From NCBI RefSeq assembly GCF_001593385.1, contig NZ_LUVZ01000044.1:124001-188000 (forward strand): 64,000 bases of DNA. The letters run 5' to 3'. Source of the stretch: Chryseobacterium cucumeris. GTDB taxonomy: Bacteria; Bacteroidota; Bacteroidia; Flavobacteriales; Weeksellaceae. The translations under genes were made by a program, and so were the position numbers. Below, piece by piece: positions 54,185 to 62,887 of the stretch. Every line of letters begins with the position of its first letter. Positions within the stretch are counted from its first letter, which is position 1. The notes below the pieces were generated by a model. That model saw nothing but the letters and a program-made list of their open reading frames with translations, did no database searches and was not told where the DNA came from.

Positions 54185-54222
54185 AAAACTCCCGGAAACT
54201 TGTTTCCGGGAGTTTTTTATGC
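54185..54222. terminator. Bidirectional terminator between the aldehyde dehydrogenase and pyk
   Basis: A 15-bp perfect stem (54185-54199 and 54202-54216, centred on CCCGGAAAC/GTTTCCGGG) lies between convergent genes with A and T runs on its two sides. Confidence 0.9.
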
Positions 54223-54250
54223 TGTTACAAAAAGTAATTTTGCTTATTGC

Positions 54251-55696
54251 TTATACTGTCGTAAGTCTCAATGTATTCGTTTTTCCACCTTCATATGATG
54301 GAGTAGCATTGATATTGATGACGAAATCTCCGGTTTCGATGTAACCATAGTTATGTGTTAACATATTGACCTGGATGATCGTTTCGTCGGTAGACTTCTT
54401 CATATCATAGTAATAGGCATGAACCCCCCAAAGAAGGTTCAGCATTGTAATTACTCTTCTGTTACCACTATATACGATGATGTGAGAGTTGGGTCTGTGT
54501 GCTGCAAGCTGGAAGGCTGTATATCCTGAATGAGTAAGGGTTACAATAGCAGAAACATTGGTTGTTTTAGCAATTCTTACTGCTGCAAGACAAACCCTGT
54601 TGGTAATGAATCTTTCATCAATACAGTTATAATCTTTCTCGATAGGCTCATTTTTGTGTTGGTAGAAATGAGTAGTTTCGATATTTTTTACAATTTTAGC
54701 CATGTTTTCCACAACCTGTACCGGATATCTACCTACAGAAGTTTCTCCGGAAAGCATTACGGCATCAGCACCGTCCAATACAGAATTGGCAACGTCATTT
54801 ACTTCCGCTCTTGTTGGTGTTAAACTGTTGATCATGGTTTCCATCATCTGAGTAGCAATAATTACCGGCTTGGAATAGAATCTTGCTTTTTCTACCAGAT
54901 TTTTCTGGATCGCAGGAACTTCCTCCATAGGAACTTCTACCCCAAGGTCTCCACGTGCAACCATTAATCCGTCGCATTCAAGAAGGATTTCATCAATATT
55001 TTTAACGCCTTCAGGTTTTTCAATCTTCGCAATAATAGGAGTCTTGAATTTACCGTTCGGGTGGTTTGCAATTAATTCTTTCAGGTCAATAATGTCCTGT
55101 GCGTGACGTACAAAAGAAAGAGCAATCCAGTCTACCTCCATGTCAAGCATGAAATTAGCATCCTGAACATCTTTTTCTGTCAAGGCAGGAAGAGAAACAT
55201 TTGTATTAGGTAGATTAACTCCTTTTTTAGAACTTAACGGACCTCCCTGAATAGTTTTTGCTTTTACAGTATCTTTTTCATTGGTTTCGATAACCTCCAG
55301 CATTAGTTTCCCATCATCAATAAGGATTCTTTCACCTACTTTTACGTCTTGTGGAAACTGTTGGTACGTCATGTATACCTTTGTGGAATCTCCCTCCATC
55401 TTTTCATTAGTGAAGGTAAGAATATCACCTGGGTTCAGGTAAGATCCCTCCTTTACAACTCCCACTCTCAGTTTAGGCCCCTGAAGGTCTCCAAGGATTC
55501 CTACAGAATAACCATACTCATTGTTTAGCTCTCTAATTATTTCAATATTTTTTCGAACTAAGTCGTAATCTGCATGGGAAAAATTTATTCTGAAAATATC
55601 AACACCCGCTTTCATTAAATCTAACATTACCTCCTTCGACGATGAAGCAGGCCCTAGTGTTGCGATAATTTTTGTCTTCTTTAAATACTTATTCAT
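54251..55696 (-). CDS. pyk: Pyruvate kinase
   Basis: The 481-residue protein converts phosphoenolpyruvate and ADP to pyruvate and ATP. Motifs: KIIATLGPAS, FRINFSHADY, GDLQGPKLRVG, the active-site IIAKIEKPEGVKNIDEI and VARGDLGVEVP, and VIIATQMMETM. The C-terminal regulatory domain is present. The start MNKYLKKTK at 55696 is preferred; a longer TTG reading overlaps the preceding gene more. Even so the ATG lies inside the last codons of the IPExxxVDY gene, overlapping by eight bases. Confidence 0.96.
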   Translation of the reverse strand: MNKYLKKTKIIATLGPASSSKEVMLDLMKAGVDIFRINFSHADYDLVRKNIEIIRELNNEYGYSVGILGDLQGPKLRVGVVKEGSYLNPGDILTFTNEKMEGDSTKVYMTYQQFPQDVKVGERILIDDGKLMLEVIETNEKDTVKAKTIQGGPLSSKKGVNLPNTNVSLPALTEKDVQDANFMLDMEVDWIALSFVRHAQDIIDLKELIANHPNGKFKTPIIAKIEKPEGVKNIDEILLECDGLMVARGDLGVEVPMEEVPAIQKNLVEKARFYSKPVIIATQMMETMINSLTPTRAEVNDVANSVLDGADAVMLSGETSVGRYPVQVVENMAKIVKNIETTHFYQHKNEPIEKDYNCIDERFITNRVCLAAVRIAKTTNVSAIVTLTHSGYTAFQLAAHRPNSHIIVYSGNRRVITMLNLLWGVHAYYYDMKKSTDETIIQVNMLTHNYGYIETGDFVININATPSYEGGKTNTLRLTTV

Positions 55697-56162
55697 AATA
55701 CTGGATAATTTGATAAAGTTCCTCATCAGAACTCAGTGTATAATCTTGAATTGGAAATACAAGATTTTCAGGGAGCAAAATTACGGAAAAATCAGGAAAC
55801 TGTTCCGAACTATGCAGAATATATTCCACATCTACCTGATTATTTAATAAAAATTTAATGTTTTCTTCTTCTGTAAAGAGTTCTGTCTGAATTTTTTTTT
55901 GCTTACTTTCAGAAGATTTATTGGAAATGAAGGTAAAACAAGTCTTCGTATACTTGTGGTAGGCCTCAAATCTTGGAAAAAAATAATCATAATAACCTCC
56001 ATGAAAGACAAGATCTTTCTTTCTTGAAAAATTGAGGTTGTTGGTTTGATTTATTTTGTAGAAAAACTCATGAGCAGGTACATCTTTGGCTAATCTTACC
56101 AATCCTATGGCAATATCTTCAAATTCTATATCATCAAGATCATAAAGTTTTTGAATTTCCAA
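55689..56162 (-). CDS. IPExxxVDY family protein
   Basis: The 157-residue cytoplasmic protein matches the IPExxxVDY family, of unknown function, normally found between rnc and pyk in Flavobacteriia. The signature is varied here (LLPENLVFPIQDY). The start must be TTG at 56162, because no in-frame ATG precedes the conserved LYDLDDIEFEDIAIG region. It overlaps the rnc end by 23 bases and pyk by eight, suggesting translational coupling across the operon. Confidence 0.82.
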   Translation of the reverse strand: MEIQKLYDLDDIEFEDIAIGLVRLAKDVPAHEFFYKINQTNNLNFSRKKDLVFHGGYYDYFFPRFEAYHKYTKTCFTFISNKSSESKQKKIQTELFTEEENIKFLLNNQVDVEYILHSSEQFPDFSVILLPENLVFPIQDYTLSSDEELYQIIQYYE

Positions 56163-56904
56163 GTATATTTTCTTTTTTGTTTAAAATATAAAATGCTCTC
56201 TGTGCTGCTTTTTCCTCTGCTTTCTTTTTGGAAGTCTCTGTTGCATTAGCAATTTTTTCATCTCCCAGCCATACATGGCATCTAAATACGATAGATTTAT
56301 TAGCCTGTATTTCCTCGCAGGTTTCGTACTTTATATTGACCTTCTTCTTCTGACTCCATTCGAGCAGGAGACCTTTATAACTTACAATTTTGTTTTCAAG
56401 CTTATTGATCTCGGAAGGGGTCAGCAATTTTTCCAAAATAATCCTTTTACAGGTATCATAATGGAAGTCTAAATAAACGGCACCGATTAAGGCTTCAAAC
56501 AAATTTCCAGAGATATTTTCTCCTAAAGCTGATGAGCTGTTTTGCTTTTGCAAAAGGCTGGTAAGCTTGAGATCTTCTCCTAATTTATTGAGGTTTTTCC
56601 TATTAACAATCTTAGATTTCATTTGTGTCAGATATCCCTCATTAGCCTGAGGGTAAGTCTGGAACAAATGACAAGAAATAATTGTACCCAAAACAGAATC
56701 TCCCAAAAATTCAAGTCTTTCGTAATTGCTGTCTTGATTTTTAGAAGAATTTTTCAAAGAAAAAGCTTCACGGTAAAGAGCGATATTCTGTACCTCTGTA
56801 CCCAAAACTTTTCTAAGCTCGGTACTGAGAAAATATTCTCTCTCCGTTAATTGTCTTTTTCTTTTTTTGAGAAGGAATTTAGAAAAGTATTTCTGTAACT
56901 CCAT
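56140..56904 (-). CDS. rnc: Ribonuclease III
   Basis: The 254-residue enzyme cuts double-stranded RNA for rRNA and mRNA processing. The catalytic signature YERLEFLGDSVLGTIIS is present, with the second acidic cluster in ENISGNLFEALIGAVYLD, and the dsRNA-binding domain at the C-terminus (YKGLLLEWSQKKKVN ... KKAEEKAAQRAFYIL). The N-terminal ~25 residues are an extension rich in Lys/Arg. It follows fabF by nine bases. Confidence 0.95.
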   Translation of the reverse strand: MELQKYFSKFLLKKRKRQLTEREYFLSTELRKVLGTEVQNIALYREAFSLKNSSKNQDSNYERLEFLGDSVLGTIISCHLFQTYPQANEGYLTQMKSKIVNRKNLNKLGEDLKLTSLLQKQNSSSALGENISGNLFEALIGAVYLDFHYDTCKRIILEKLLTPSEINKLENKIVSYKGLLLEWSQKKKVNIKYETCEEIQANKSIVFRCHVWLGDEKIANATETSKKKAEEKAAQRAFYILNKKENILGNSKTL

Positions 56905-56913
56905 TCATTGAAT

Positions 56914-58158
56914 TTAGATTTTCTTAAATAGAACGCAAGCATTATGCCCGCCAAATCCAAAAGTATTGCTCATGGCTACTTTTACATCTTTCTTAACAGC
57001 AGTATTGAACGTAAAGTTGAGTCTGCTGTCAATATTTTCATCATCAGTAAAATGGTTGATGGTTGGAGGAACAGTACCATGAATAATAGTTCCCAATGCA
57101 GCGATAGCTTCAATAACACCTGCAGCACCTAAAAGGTGGCCAGTCATTGATTTTGTAGAATTAATCTGAATGTCATAAGCATGCTCGCCTAATAATTTCG
57201 AAATTGCATTGGATTCTGCGATGTCTCCTAATGGAGTAGAAGTACCATGCATGTTGATATGATCTACTTCATCAGCAGTTAAGCCTGCATCTTCCAAACA
57301 GTTTTTCATTACCAGATAAGCGCCAAGGCCTTCAGGATGTGGAGCAGTCATGTGATGTGCATCAGCACTTAAACCACCTCCCAGTAATTCTGCATAAATT
57401 GTAGCACCACGTTTTACGGCGTGCTCATATTCTTCAAGAACAATACATCCTGCTCCTTCACCTAACACAAATCCATCTCTGTCTTTGTCAAAAGGTCTTG
57501 AAGCTGTTGTAGGATCGTCATTTCTTGTAGAAAGTGCCATCATTGCGTTGAATCCACCGACACCACTTGCTGTAACGGCTGCTTCAGAGCCTCCGCAAAC
57601 AATCACGTCTGCTTTTCCTAACTGGATCAGCATTTTGGAATCAATTATAGCATTCGCTGAAGATGCACATGCAGATACAGTCGTATAGTTTGGTCCGTGG
57701 AAACCGTATTCAATTGAGATATGTCCTGGAGTGATATCCGCAATCATTTTTGGGATAAAGAAAGGGTTAAATCTCGGAATTTCCGTATTGGCCCATCCTA
57801 ACACTTCAGTTTCAAAAGTCTCTAATCCTCCGATTCCGGAACCCCAGATTACACCAACTCTGTTTTTATCTACATTGTCTTCAATAATGCCGGAATGCGC
57901 TACTGCTTCTCTTGCAGCAACAAGTCCCAATTGAGTATTTCTATCCATTTTTTTAGCCTCTTTCTTATCGAAATGCTGTAACGGATCGAAATTTTTTACC
58001 TCGCAAGCGAACTTTGTTTTAAAGTTTGTGGCATCAAAAAGAGTAATCGGAGCGGCACCGCTCTCACCTTTCACAAGATTTTCCCAGTATTCTTTTGCAT
58101 TATTTCCTATTGGTGTTATTGCTCCAAATCCGGTTACAACTACTCTTTTTAATTCCAT
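56914..58158 (-). CDS. fabF: 3-oxoacyl-ACP synthase II (beta-ketoacyl-ACP synthase)
   Basis: The 414-residue condensing enzyme elongates fatty acids. It shows MELKRVVVTGFGAITPIGN, the catalytic Cys in TTVSACASSANAI, and the two active-site His in NMHGTSTPLGD and KSMTGHLLGAAG, followed by NTFGFGGHNACVLF. It lies 35 bases after acpP, the classic acpP-fabF pair, and is followed by rnc. Confidence 0.97.
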   Translation of the reverse strand: MELKRVVVTGFGAITPIGNNAKEYWENLVKGESGAAPITLFDATNFKTKFACEVKNFDPLQHFDKKEAKKMDRNTQLGLVAAREAVAHSGIIEDNVDKNRVGVIWGSGIGGLETFETEVLGWANTEIPRFNPFFIPKMIADITPGHISIEYGFHGPNYTTVSACASSANAIIDSKMLIQLGKADVIVCGGSEAAVTASGVGGFNAMMALSTRNDDPTTASRPFDKDRDGFVLGEGAGCIVLEEYEHAVKRGATIYAELLGGGLSADAHHMTAPHPEGLGAYLVMKNCLEDAGLTADEVDHINMHGTSTPLGDIAESNAISKLLGEHAYDIQINSTKSMTGHLLGAAGVIEAIAALGTIIHGTVPPTINHFTDDENIDSRLNFTFNTAVKKDVKVAMSNTFGFGGHNACVLFKKI

Positions 58159-58193
58159 AAACTTTGTTTAATTTCTTTTTTTGTTGAAGAATA

Positions 58194-58433
58194 TTATTTA
58201 TTTACTACTTCTTCGATGTAAGCGATAGCGTGTCCTACAGTAGTAATTTTTTCAGCTTGGTCATCAGGGATCTGAATGTTAAATTCTTTTTCGAATTCCA
58301 TGATTAACTCAACTGTATCTAGTGAATCAGCTCCTAAATCGTTAGTGAAGCTAGCTTCAGGAGTTACTTCTGTTTCTTCAACGTCAAGCTTATCAGCGAT
58401 GATAGCTTTTACTCTTGATGCAATGTCTGACAT
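58194..58433 (-). CDS. acpP: Acyl carrier protein
   Basis: The 79-residue acidic protein carries the 4'-phosphopantetheine attachment Ser in DLGADSLDTVELIMEFE. It is a standard type II fatty-acid-synthase ACP and first gene of the acpP-fabF-rnc-IPExxxVDY-pyk cluster, with a promoter box just upstream. Confidence 0.97.
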   Translation of the reverse strand: MSDIASRVKAIIADKLDVEETEVTPEASFTNDLGADSLDTVELIMEFEKEFNIQIPDDQAEKITTVGHAIAYIEEVVNK

Positions 58434-58464
58434 AGTAAATTATTTTTTTAATTGTTAGATGGTG

Positions 58465-58472
58465 CAAATATA
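58465..58472 (-). promoter_or_regulatory. Candidate -7 box of the acpP operon
   Basis: Minus-strand TATATTTG lies about 32 bases upstream of acpP and matches TAnnTTTG. No -33 TTTG at standard spacing was found. Confidence 0.5.
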
Positions 58473-58931
58473 TAAAATTCTTTACGATAAAACATTTTTT
58501 TAGTCTTTTTTGTGGACCGGAAGCTTTCATTTTAGATTGTTTCGCTTTAGTCTTTTCGTTTTCAGTGGTTTATATTTGGTGTAAATGATGAATGAAGAAG
58601 TAGAACTTTATATTTGATTATACTGATCAATTTTTAAAGAGAATAATATCTTGATTTAAGTGAAAGTTTATCTATTATCTAACGTTCCTGATTTAAAAGA
58701 GCAGTATGGAATTCTTGAAAGGCACGAGCAAGTTAGAGAAATTTTTGAAAATATACTTGAACGCCAGATATTGCTATGAATTGAGTCATTCAGCACTATG
58801 GAGTAGTGATGAATTTTTCAAAGTTGCCTAAAATAAAAAATGATTGGTTTAACCTGTCTGTGGTAAAACCAATCATTTTTTATTAGCTTAAAGACTTTTA
58901 TATTATCTTAAAAGAAATTTGTAATTAAATC
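58473..58931. other. Intergenic region with a short orphan reading frame and a strong hairpin
   Basis: The region is AT-rich. A plus-strand frame of 39 codons starts at GTG 58660 and ends at TGA 58777-58779 (KVYLLSNVPDLKEQYGILE and onward); it reads like a protein fragment but I do not recognise it. A hairpin with a 15-bp outer stem (58836-58850 and 58866-58880, AATGATTGGTTT) and T run follows on the plus strand, as if terminating a lost gene. Confidence 0.4.
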
Positions 58932-59378
58932 TTAGGGTATAGTTTCTATAGAAGATATTTTTAAATTTCCATTTTCTTTTTTTAATGTAACTATAGCAGA
59001 TGCCCCTTCAAATTCTGTTTTTTTATTGGGATTAGCTGTTGAATATGATAAAACAAAATTAGTTCCTTGTTTAGTAAAAGTTGAATTAGAATTTTTCAAT
59101 AATTTATAATCTAGTAACTTTATTACTTCTTGAAGATTATTTTGGACAAATTTTTTGTTTTCTATGATGTATTGATTATCATATCCATTTTCAATCTCAC
59201 AAATACTGCACTGAATATTATTTGCAAATAAAGAATTTACTTTTTCATCCTTGCTTAAATATAAAGAATCTTATTTTTTTATAAGTTGAATTGCTTCTTT
59301 CTTTTCCTCTAAATAATTTTCTTGAGATTGTACTCCACAAGAAGTCATGATGATAAGACTTAAAAATATCTTTTTCAT
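58932..59378 (-). pseudogene. Broken lipoprotein gene, probable immunity gene of the Tae4-like toxin
   Basis: A minus-strand frame starts at ATG 59378 with a lipoprotein signal (MKKIFLSLIIMTSCG) and reads to TAA at 59273-59271 after 35 codons (ending EAIQLIKK). The same frame then continues without another stop for over 110 codons (DSLYLSKDEKVNSLFANN ... NLKISSIETIP) to TAA at 58932. So one in-frame stop splits a gene of about 148 codons. It starts 22 bases after the toxin gene stop, the usual position of an immunity gene, and would be periplasmic, where an amidase acts. The immunity role is inferred from position; the family is not recognised. A sequencing error is possible. Confidence 0.65.
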
Positions 59379-59400
59379 TTTTTTTATTTTTAAATTAACT

Positions 59401-59949
59401 TTAAGGTTTAAATTCCCAAATTCTGATTGATTTAATCCCGCCAGGAACATTATTGGCATTTGCTCCCCCAGGTATATGTCCGTTTTGGATTAAATCAACA
59501 TGTCCTGTATATCCAGCAGTAGTTGAACTATTATTAGCAATAACATATATTCCAGTTTTACCTTCCAAAAACTTTGCCACTTTATCAGGATTATTAGCAT
59601 CTGTACCTTCTAATATATGAGTTGGACTTCCAAATGTTTTTGACATAAAATCTCCTGCTGTTTTTGCTTGTAAATAATAATATCGAGGTTGTCCGTTTTC
59701 ATCTGCTCCCTTTCTGCTCAGTGAATTGTTAGGTATGTAAAATCCTAATCTATTCATTGCTAATGAAAATCTCACAGTACATGCATTTCTATATGGACCG
59801 ATATCCTTACCTGAGCTATTATATAAATACTCGAGGTTACCACCTACCATGGGGTAGATTTGAGAAGCTGGCATTTGCTTAAAATAGCCTGGATATCCTG
59901 GATATTCTAATTTTGGAAAAGCTCCTACGAATTGAGAATATGTTGGCAT
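59401..59949 (-). CDS. Tae4-like peptidoglycan amidase effector (toxin domain)
   Basis: The 182-residue product resembles type VI amidase effector Tae4: catalytic Cys in NACTVRFSLAMN (Cys 57), then YYYLQAKTAGDFMSKTFGSP, GIYVI, and the His/Asp pair in GHVDLIQNG (His 150, Asp 152). Tae4 enzymes cut the D-Glu-mDAP bond of peptidoglycan. There is no signal peptide, in keeping with delivery by a secretion system. The frame stays open upstream of the ATG for ~27 codons (to a TAA near 60031) with coding-like sequence (TTNDDGEPVDNLDDILN), suggesting the 5' part of a longer effector is missing. No secretion genes are in the window. The next gene downstream is a broken, probable immunity gene. Confidence 0.75.
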   Translation of the reverse strand: MPTYSQFVGAFPKLEYPGYPGYFKQMPASQIYPMVGGNLEYLYNSSGKDIGPYRNACTVRFSLAMNRLGFYIPNNSLSRKGADENGQPRYYYLQAKTAGDFMSKTFGSPTHILEGTDANNPDKVAKFLEGKTGIYVIANNSSTTAGYTGHVDLIQNGHIPGGANANNVPGGIKSIRIWEFKP

Positions 59950-60480
59950 TTGTTTATTCTGATACTGTATGGTATTGAGGATATCATCAAGATTATCAAC
60001 AGGCTCTCCGTCATCATTTGTCGTTTCGAGAATTTAAGTTTGTAAAATGAAAAGGTTTAATAAATATGTAGGAGATTTTAATTATTGGTTTAATAGATAT
60101 GTGAGAGTAAGAAAAACATTTTGAGAATTGATGAAAAATAACAGAATGATATAAAATTGGCCTCTGTTTAATTGATTTTTTCTTGCCAATTGTTGAAATA
60201 ATATTTAAGACTTTTCACCGTTTATTGAAAGATTAATTTTAATTTTTTAAAAATAATTTTATATTTGATATCTCTAAAAACACAAATGGCTATTTCTCCT
60301 TTTAGAAAAGCCGTTTATATTTATGATAATTAATAGTGACTTATTTTTGAAAAGAAGTCATAGAAGAATATATTGCGCAATAGAATGGTAGGAATGAGCC
60401 GAAAGCCTACCTCCGAAAGGAAAGCTAAAATTTCTCTGTTGAAGTTGTAGTAAATAAGTAGGCAAAAAATTTTAATTATT
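59950..60480. other. Intergenic region between the toxin remnant and the lanthipeptide precursor
   Basis: About 530 AT-rich bases. The left ~80 bases continue the toxin frame without a start codon. Plus-strand octamers TATATTTG (60260-60267) and TATTTTTG (60342-60349) match the -7 box and could drive the precursor gene, leaving a leader of about 205 or 125 bases. An imperfect inverted repeat (AATGGCTATTTCT...AGAAAAGCCGTT, ~60285-60316) lies between them and may be a terminator or attenuator. Confidence 0.45.
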
Positions 60481-60732
60481 ATGAAAGAAAAAAAATTAAG
60501 CAGTTTGGTTTTAAACAAAAAAGTAATTTCAAGATTAAATCAATCATTTATCGTTGGAGGTGACATAGATATGGATAATTCACTTGATGATGGTATTACT
60601 GGACTTACTATTTGCACGAACTCCCCTAAATCTAGATCTTGCAAATGCACTCAGTTTCCTCAAACTTATCCTCTTCCTGCCACAACAGGATGTAATACAG
60701 CTACAGATATGCCATCTAGAAGTTGTGCATAA
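60481..60732 (+). CDS. Class I lanthipeptide precursor (leader plus Cys/Ser/Thr-rich core)
   Basis: The 83-residue peptide has a leader of the Bacteroidota ribosomal natural-product type: KKLSSLVLNKKVISRLNQS ending in IVGG (Gly 26-27), a double-glycine cleavage site. The 56-residue core has five Cys (45, 54, 56, 71, 82) and about 15 Ser/Thr, with segments such as LTICTNSPKSRSCKCTQ and TTGCNTATDMPSRSCA, suitable for dehydration and thioether rings. A LanC cyclase gene lies 2 kb downstream. Pinensins are a known lanthipeptide family from Bacteroidota with similar leaders. Ring pattern and bioactivity are unknown. No export tail other than the GG site is seen. Confidence 0.85.
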   Translation: MKEKKLSSLVLNKKVISRLNQSFIVGGDIDMDNSLDDGITGLTICTNSPKSRSCKCTQFPQTYPLPATTGCNTATDMPSRSCA

Positions 60733-60758
60733 TCTCTAAATAACAATATTACTTTCAT

Positions 60759-60787
60759 ATGGAGTAGATAATTCTACTCCATTTTCC
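60759..60787 (+). terminator. Hairpin between the precursor and S41 genes
   Basis: A 10-bp perfect stem (60759-60768 and 60773-60782, ATGGAGTAGA) with a TAAT loop is followed by a short T-rich stretch. It is likely a partial terminator that lets the precursor be made in excess over the enzymes. Confidence 0.6.
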
Positions 60788-60819
60788 TTAATATCTTTAA
60801 TAAATTTCAAAATATTTAT

Positions 60820-62859
60820 ATGAAAAATGTATTTTTAATATTTACTATATTTTTATTTTACTCTTGTAAATCTCAAAATAAAGACATTGATTATAATTTA
60901 GATTTTGAAATTGTATCAAAGAACAAATCAATTCCCGAAGGATGGTTTTTGTGGGGGAATAAAAATGTAAAATCAGATTCGATTACTTACAAATCAGGTA
61001 AAAAAAGTATATCAATTTTCGAAAATGGAATTGGTGAATTTGGGAGCATTGCTTGTAAAATAGAAAATAAATACAAGGGAAAAGAAATAACCTTGGAGGG
61101 ATATATTAAAACCGAAAAACTAGAAGATGGTTTTGCTGGTCTTCTTATACGGGTTAATAAAGGAGAAAATGTTCTTGAGTTTGACAATATGCAATCTCAA
61201 AATATAAGTGGAACACAGGATTGGAAAAAATACACTGTAAAAGTACCGCTACATGACGACGCAGATTACATCTATATCGGAGCTATTTTGCAAGGTAATG
61301 GGAAAGCATGGTTTGATGATTTGAAAGTATATATAGATGGGATAGAAATAGGAAAAGATTCAACTATTAAAACATCAGCCATGATTAATGAGCAGAATAC
61401 TGTCAAATTTAGCATTAAAAAACTTTCCGAAGCACAGATTGATAATCTCTATAAATTAGGTAAAAAATGGTCATATTTAAAGTATAACAGCTCAGTTATT
61501 GCAGAAGGTAAAATAGATTGGGACAATGAATTATTTAAATTCTTGCCTAATATTTACGATAAAAACTTTGATAAAATACTTAATACTTGGACTTCATCTT
61601 TTGATAAAAAATCTAATATTAGAGAAAATGTTTATGTTGATTTTTACTCAGAAGAAGGAAATCCTATTTTTAAAAATGAATTATCATATCCAAATATGAG
61701 ATGGGACGATGATGGCCTTAAAATATTAGCATTATTCCGTTATTGGAGTATGATTGAATATTTTTACCCATATAAACACTTACTTACTAAAAAGTGGGAT
61801 GGGGTTTTGTACAAATATATTCCCCAATTTATTAACAGTAGGGATGAATTATCTTATAAATTATCTGTTTTAGAACTAACCTCAGAAATAAATGATTCAC
61901 ATGCCGCAATATACAATTTTGGTGATGCAATAGAAAAATTTTACGGTATAAATAAAGCTCCAATAGTAGCTAAGTTCGTTGAAGATAAGCTAGTTGTTAC
62001 AGAGAGTAATTCTCAACCAAATATAAAGATAGGTGATATTATTACCGAAATTGACCATAAAAAAATAGAAGATATTATAAAAGAAAAGGCTAAATATGAA
62101 CAAGCATCAAATCAAAACGGACTTTTAAGAAATATTTCCTTCAATATATTTCGTACCAACAACAATTTCTTGTCTTTGAAAATTAAGAGAAATAAATTTA
62201 GTGATGAATTAAATGTAAATGTAAAATGTATTCCAAATAGTAGCATTGAGTATAATAAAAAATTGCCATCCCATAAACTTGTATCTGAACAAATAGGTTA
62301 TATAAATCCAGGTTTTCTTAAAGAAAATGAAATTGATTTAATCATGGATGAGTATATAAATAAAAAGGGAATTATAATTGATCTTAGATATTATCCTTCA
62401 GATTTTATTGTATATAGTCTTTCAAAATATTTAGTATCATCTCCTACCGATTTTGCTAAGTTTACTCGAACTTCTTTTGATGATATTGGAAAATTTACAA
62501 TTGGAAATCCTGCTCAAGTAGGTGAAAATTACAAAAAACAATTTAAAGGAAAAATTGCAATCTTAGTAGATGAAATGACACAGAGTAATGCTGAGTTTAC
62601 CGCAATGGCTCTTAGAGTAGCACCAAAATCGGCTGTAATTGGAAGTCAAACAGCGGGAGCTGACGGTAATGTTTCAACAATAATTTTACCAGGAAATCTA
62701 AGTACCTCAATAACGGGAATAGGAGTACTATATCCCAATGGTAAAGAGACACAAAAAATTGGAATTGAAATTGATATTCCAGTAAAAACTACAATTGAAG
62801 GAATAAGAACTGGCAAGGATGAAATATTACAAGAAGCAATAAATTTTATTGTTCAATAG
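60820..62859 (+). CDS. S41-family peptidase lipoprotein with N-terminal jelly-roll-like module
   Basis: The 679-residue protein has a lipoprotein signal (MKNVFLIFTIFLFYSC). Residues ~20-175 form a beta-rich module like a carbohydrate-binding jelly roll (PEGWFLWGNKNVK, KEITLEGYIKTEKLEDG, KAWFDDLKVYIDG). A middle part with WSMIEYFYPYKHL and DSHAAIYNFGD leads to a PDZ-like segment (IKIGDIITEIDHKKIEDI) and the S41 tail-protease core (~510-679) with the catalytic Ser in TQSNAEFTAMALR and later GSQTAGADGNVS. It lies between precursor and lanC genes in one direction. It may process the leader, the mature peptide, or protect the producer; none of this is shown by sequence alone. Confidence 0.88.
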   Translation: MKNVFLIFTIFLFYSCKSQNKDIDYNLDFEIVSKNKSIPEGWFLWGNKNVKSDSITYKSGKKSISIFENGIGEFGSIACKIENKYKGKEITLEGYIKTEKLEDGFAGLLIRVNKGENVLEFDNMQSQNISGTQDWKKYTVKVPLHDDADYIYIGAILQGNGKAWFDDLKVYIDGIEIGKDSTIKTSAMINEQNTVKFSIKKLSEAQIDNLYKLGKKWSYLKYNSSVIAEGKIDWDNELFKFLPNIYDKNFDKILNTWTSSFDKKSNIRENVYVDFYSEEGNPIFKNELSYPNMRWDDDGLKILALFRYWSMIEYFYPYKHLLTKKWDGVLYKYIPQFINSRDELSYKLSVLELTSEINDSHAAIYNFGDAIEKFYGINKAPIVAKFVEDKLVVTESNSQPNIKIGDIITEIDHKKIEDIIKEKAKYEQASNQNGLLRNISFNIFRTNNNFLSLKIKRNKFSDELNVNVKCIPNSSIEYNKKLPSHKLVSEQIGYINPGFLKENEIDLIMDEYINKKGIIIDLRYYPSDFIVYSLSKYLVSSPTDFAKFTRTSFDDIGKFTIGNPAQVGENYKKQFKGKIAILVDEMTQSNAEFTAMALRVAPKSAVIGSQTAGADGNVSTIILPGNLSTSITGIGVLYPNGKETQKIGIEIDIPVKTTIEGIRTGKDEILQEAINFIVQ

Positions 62860-62887
62860 TCATACTTATTAATCATGAAATCTAGAA

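Noticed and set aside
60047..60124. 25-codon plus-strand frame (MKRFNKYVGDFN ...) upstream of the lanthipeptide precursor
   Set aside because: Short, without leader or core features, and no promoter or conserved pattern; probably chance.
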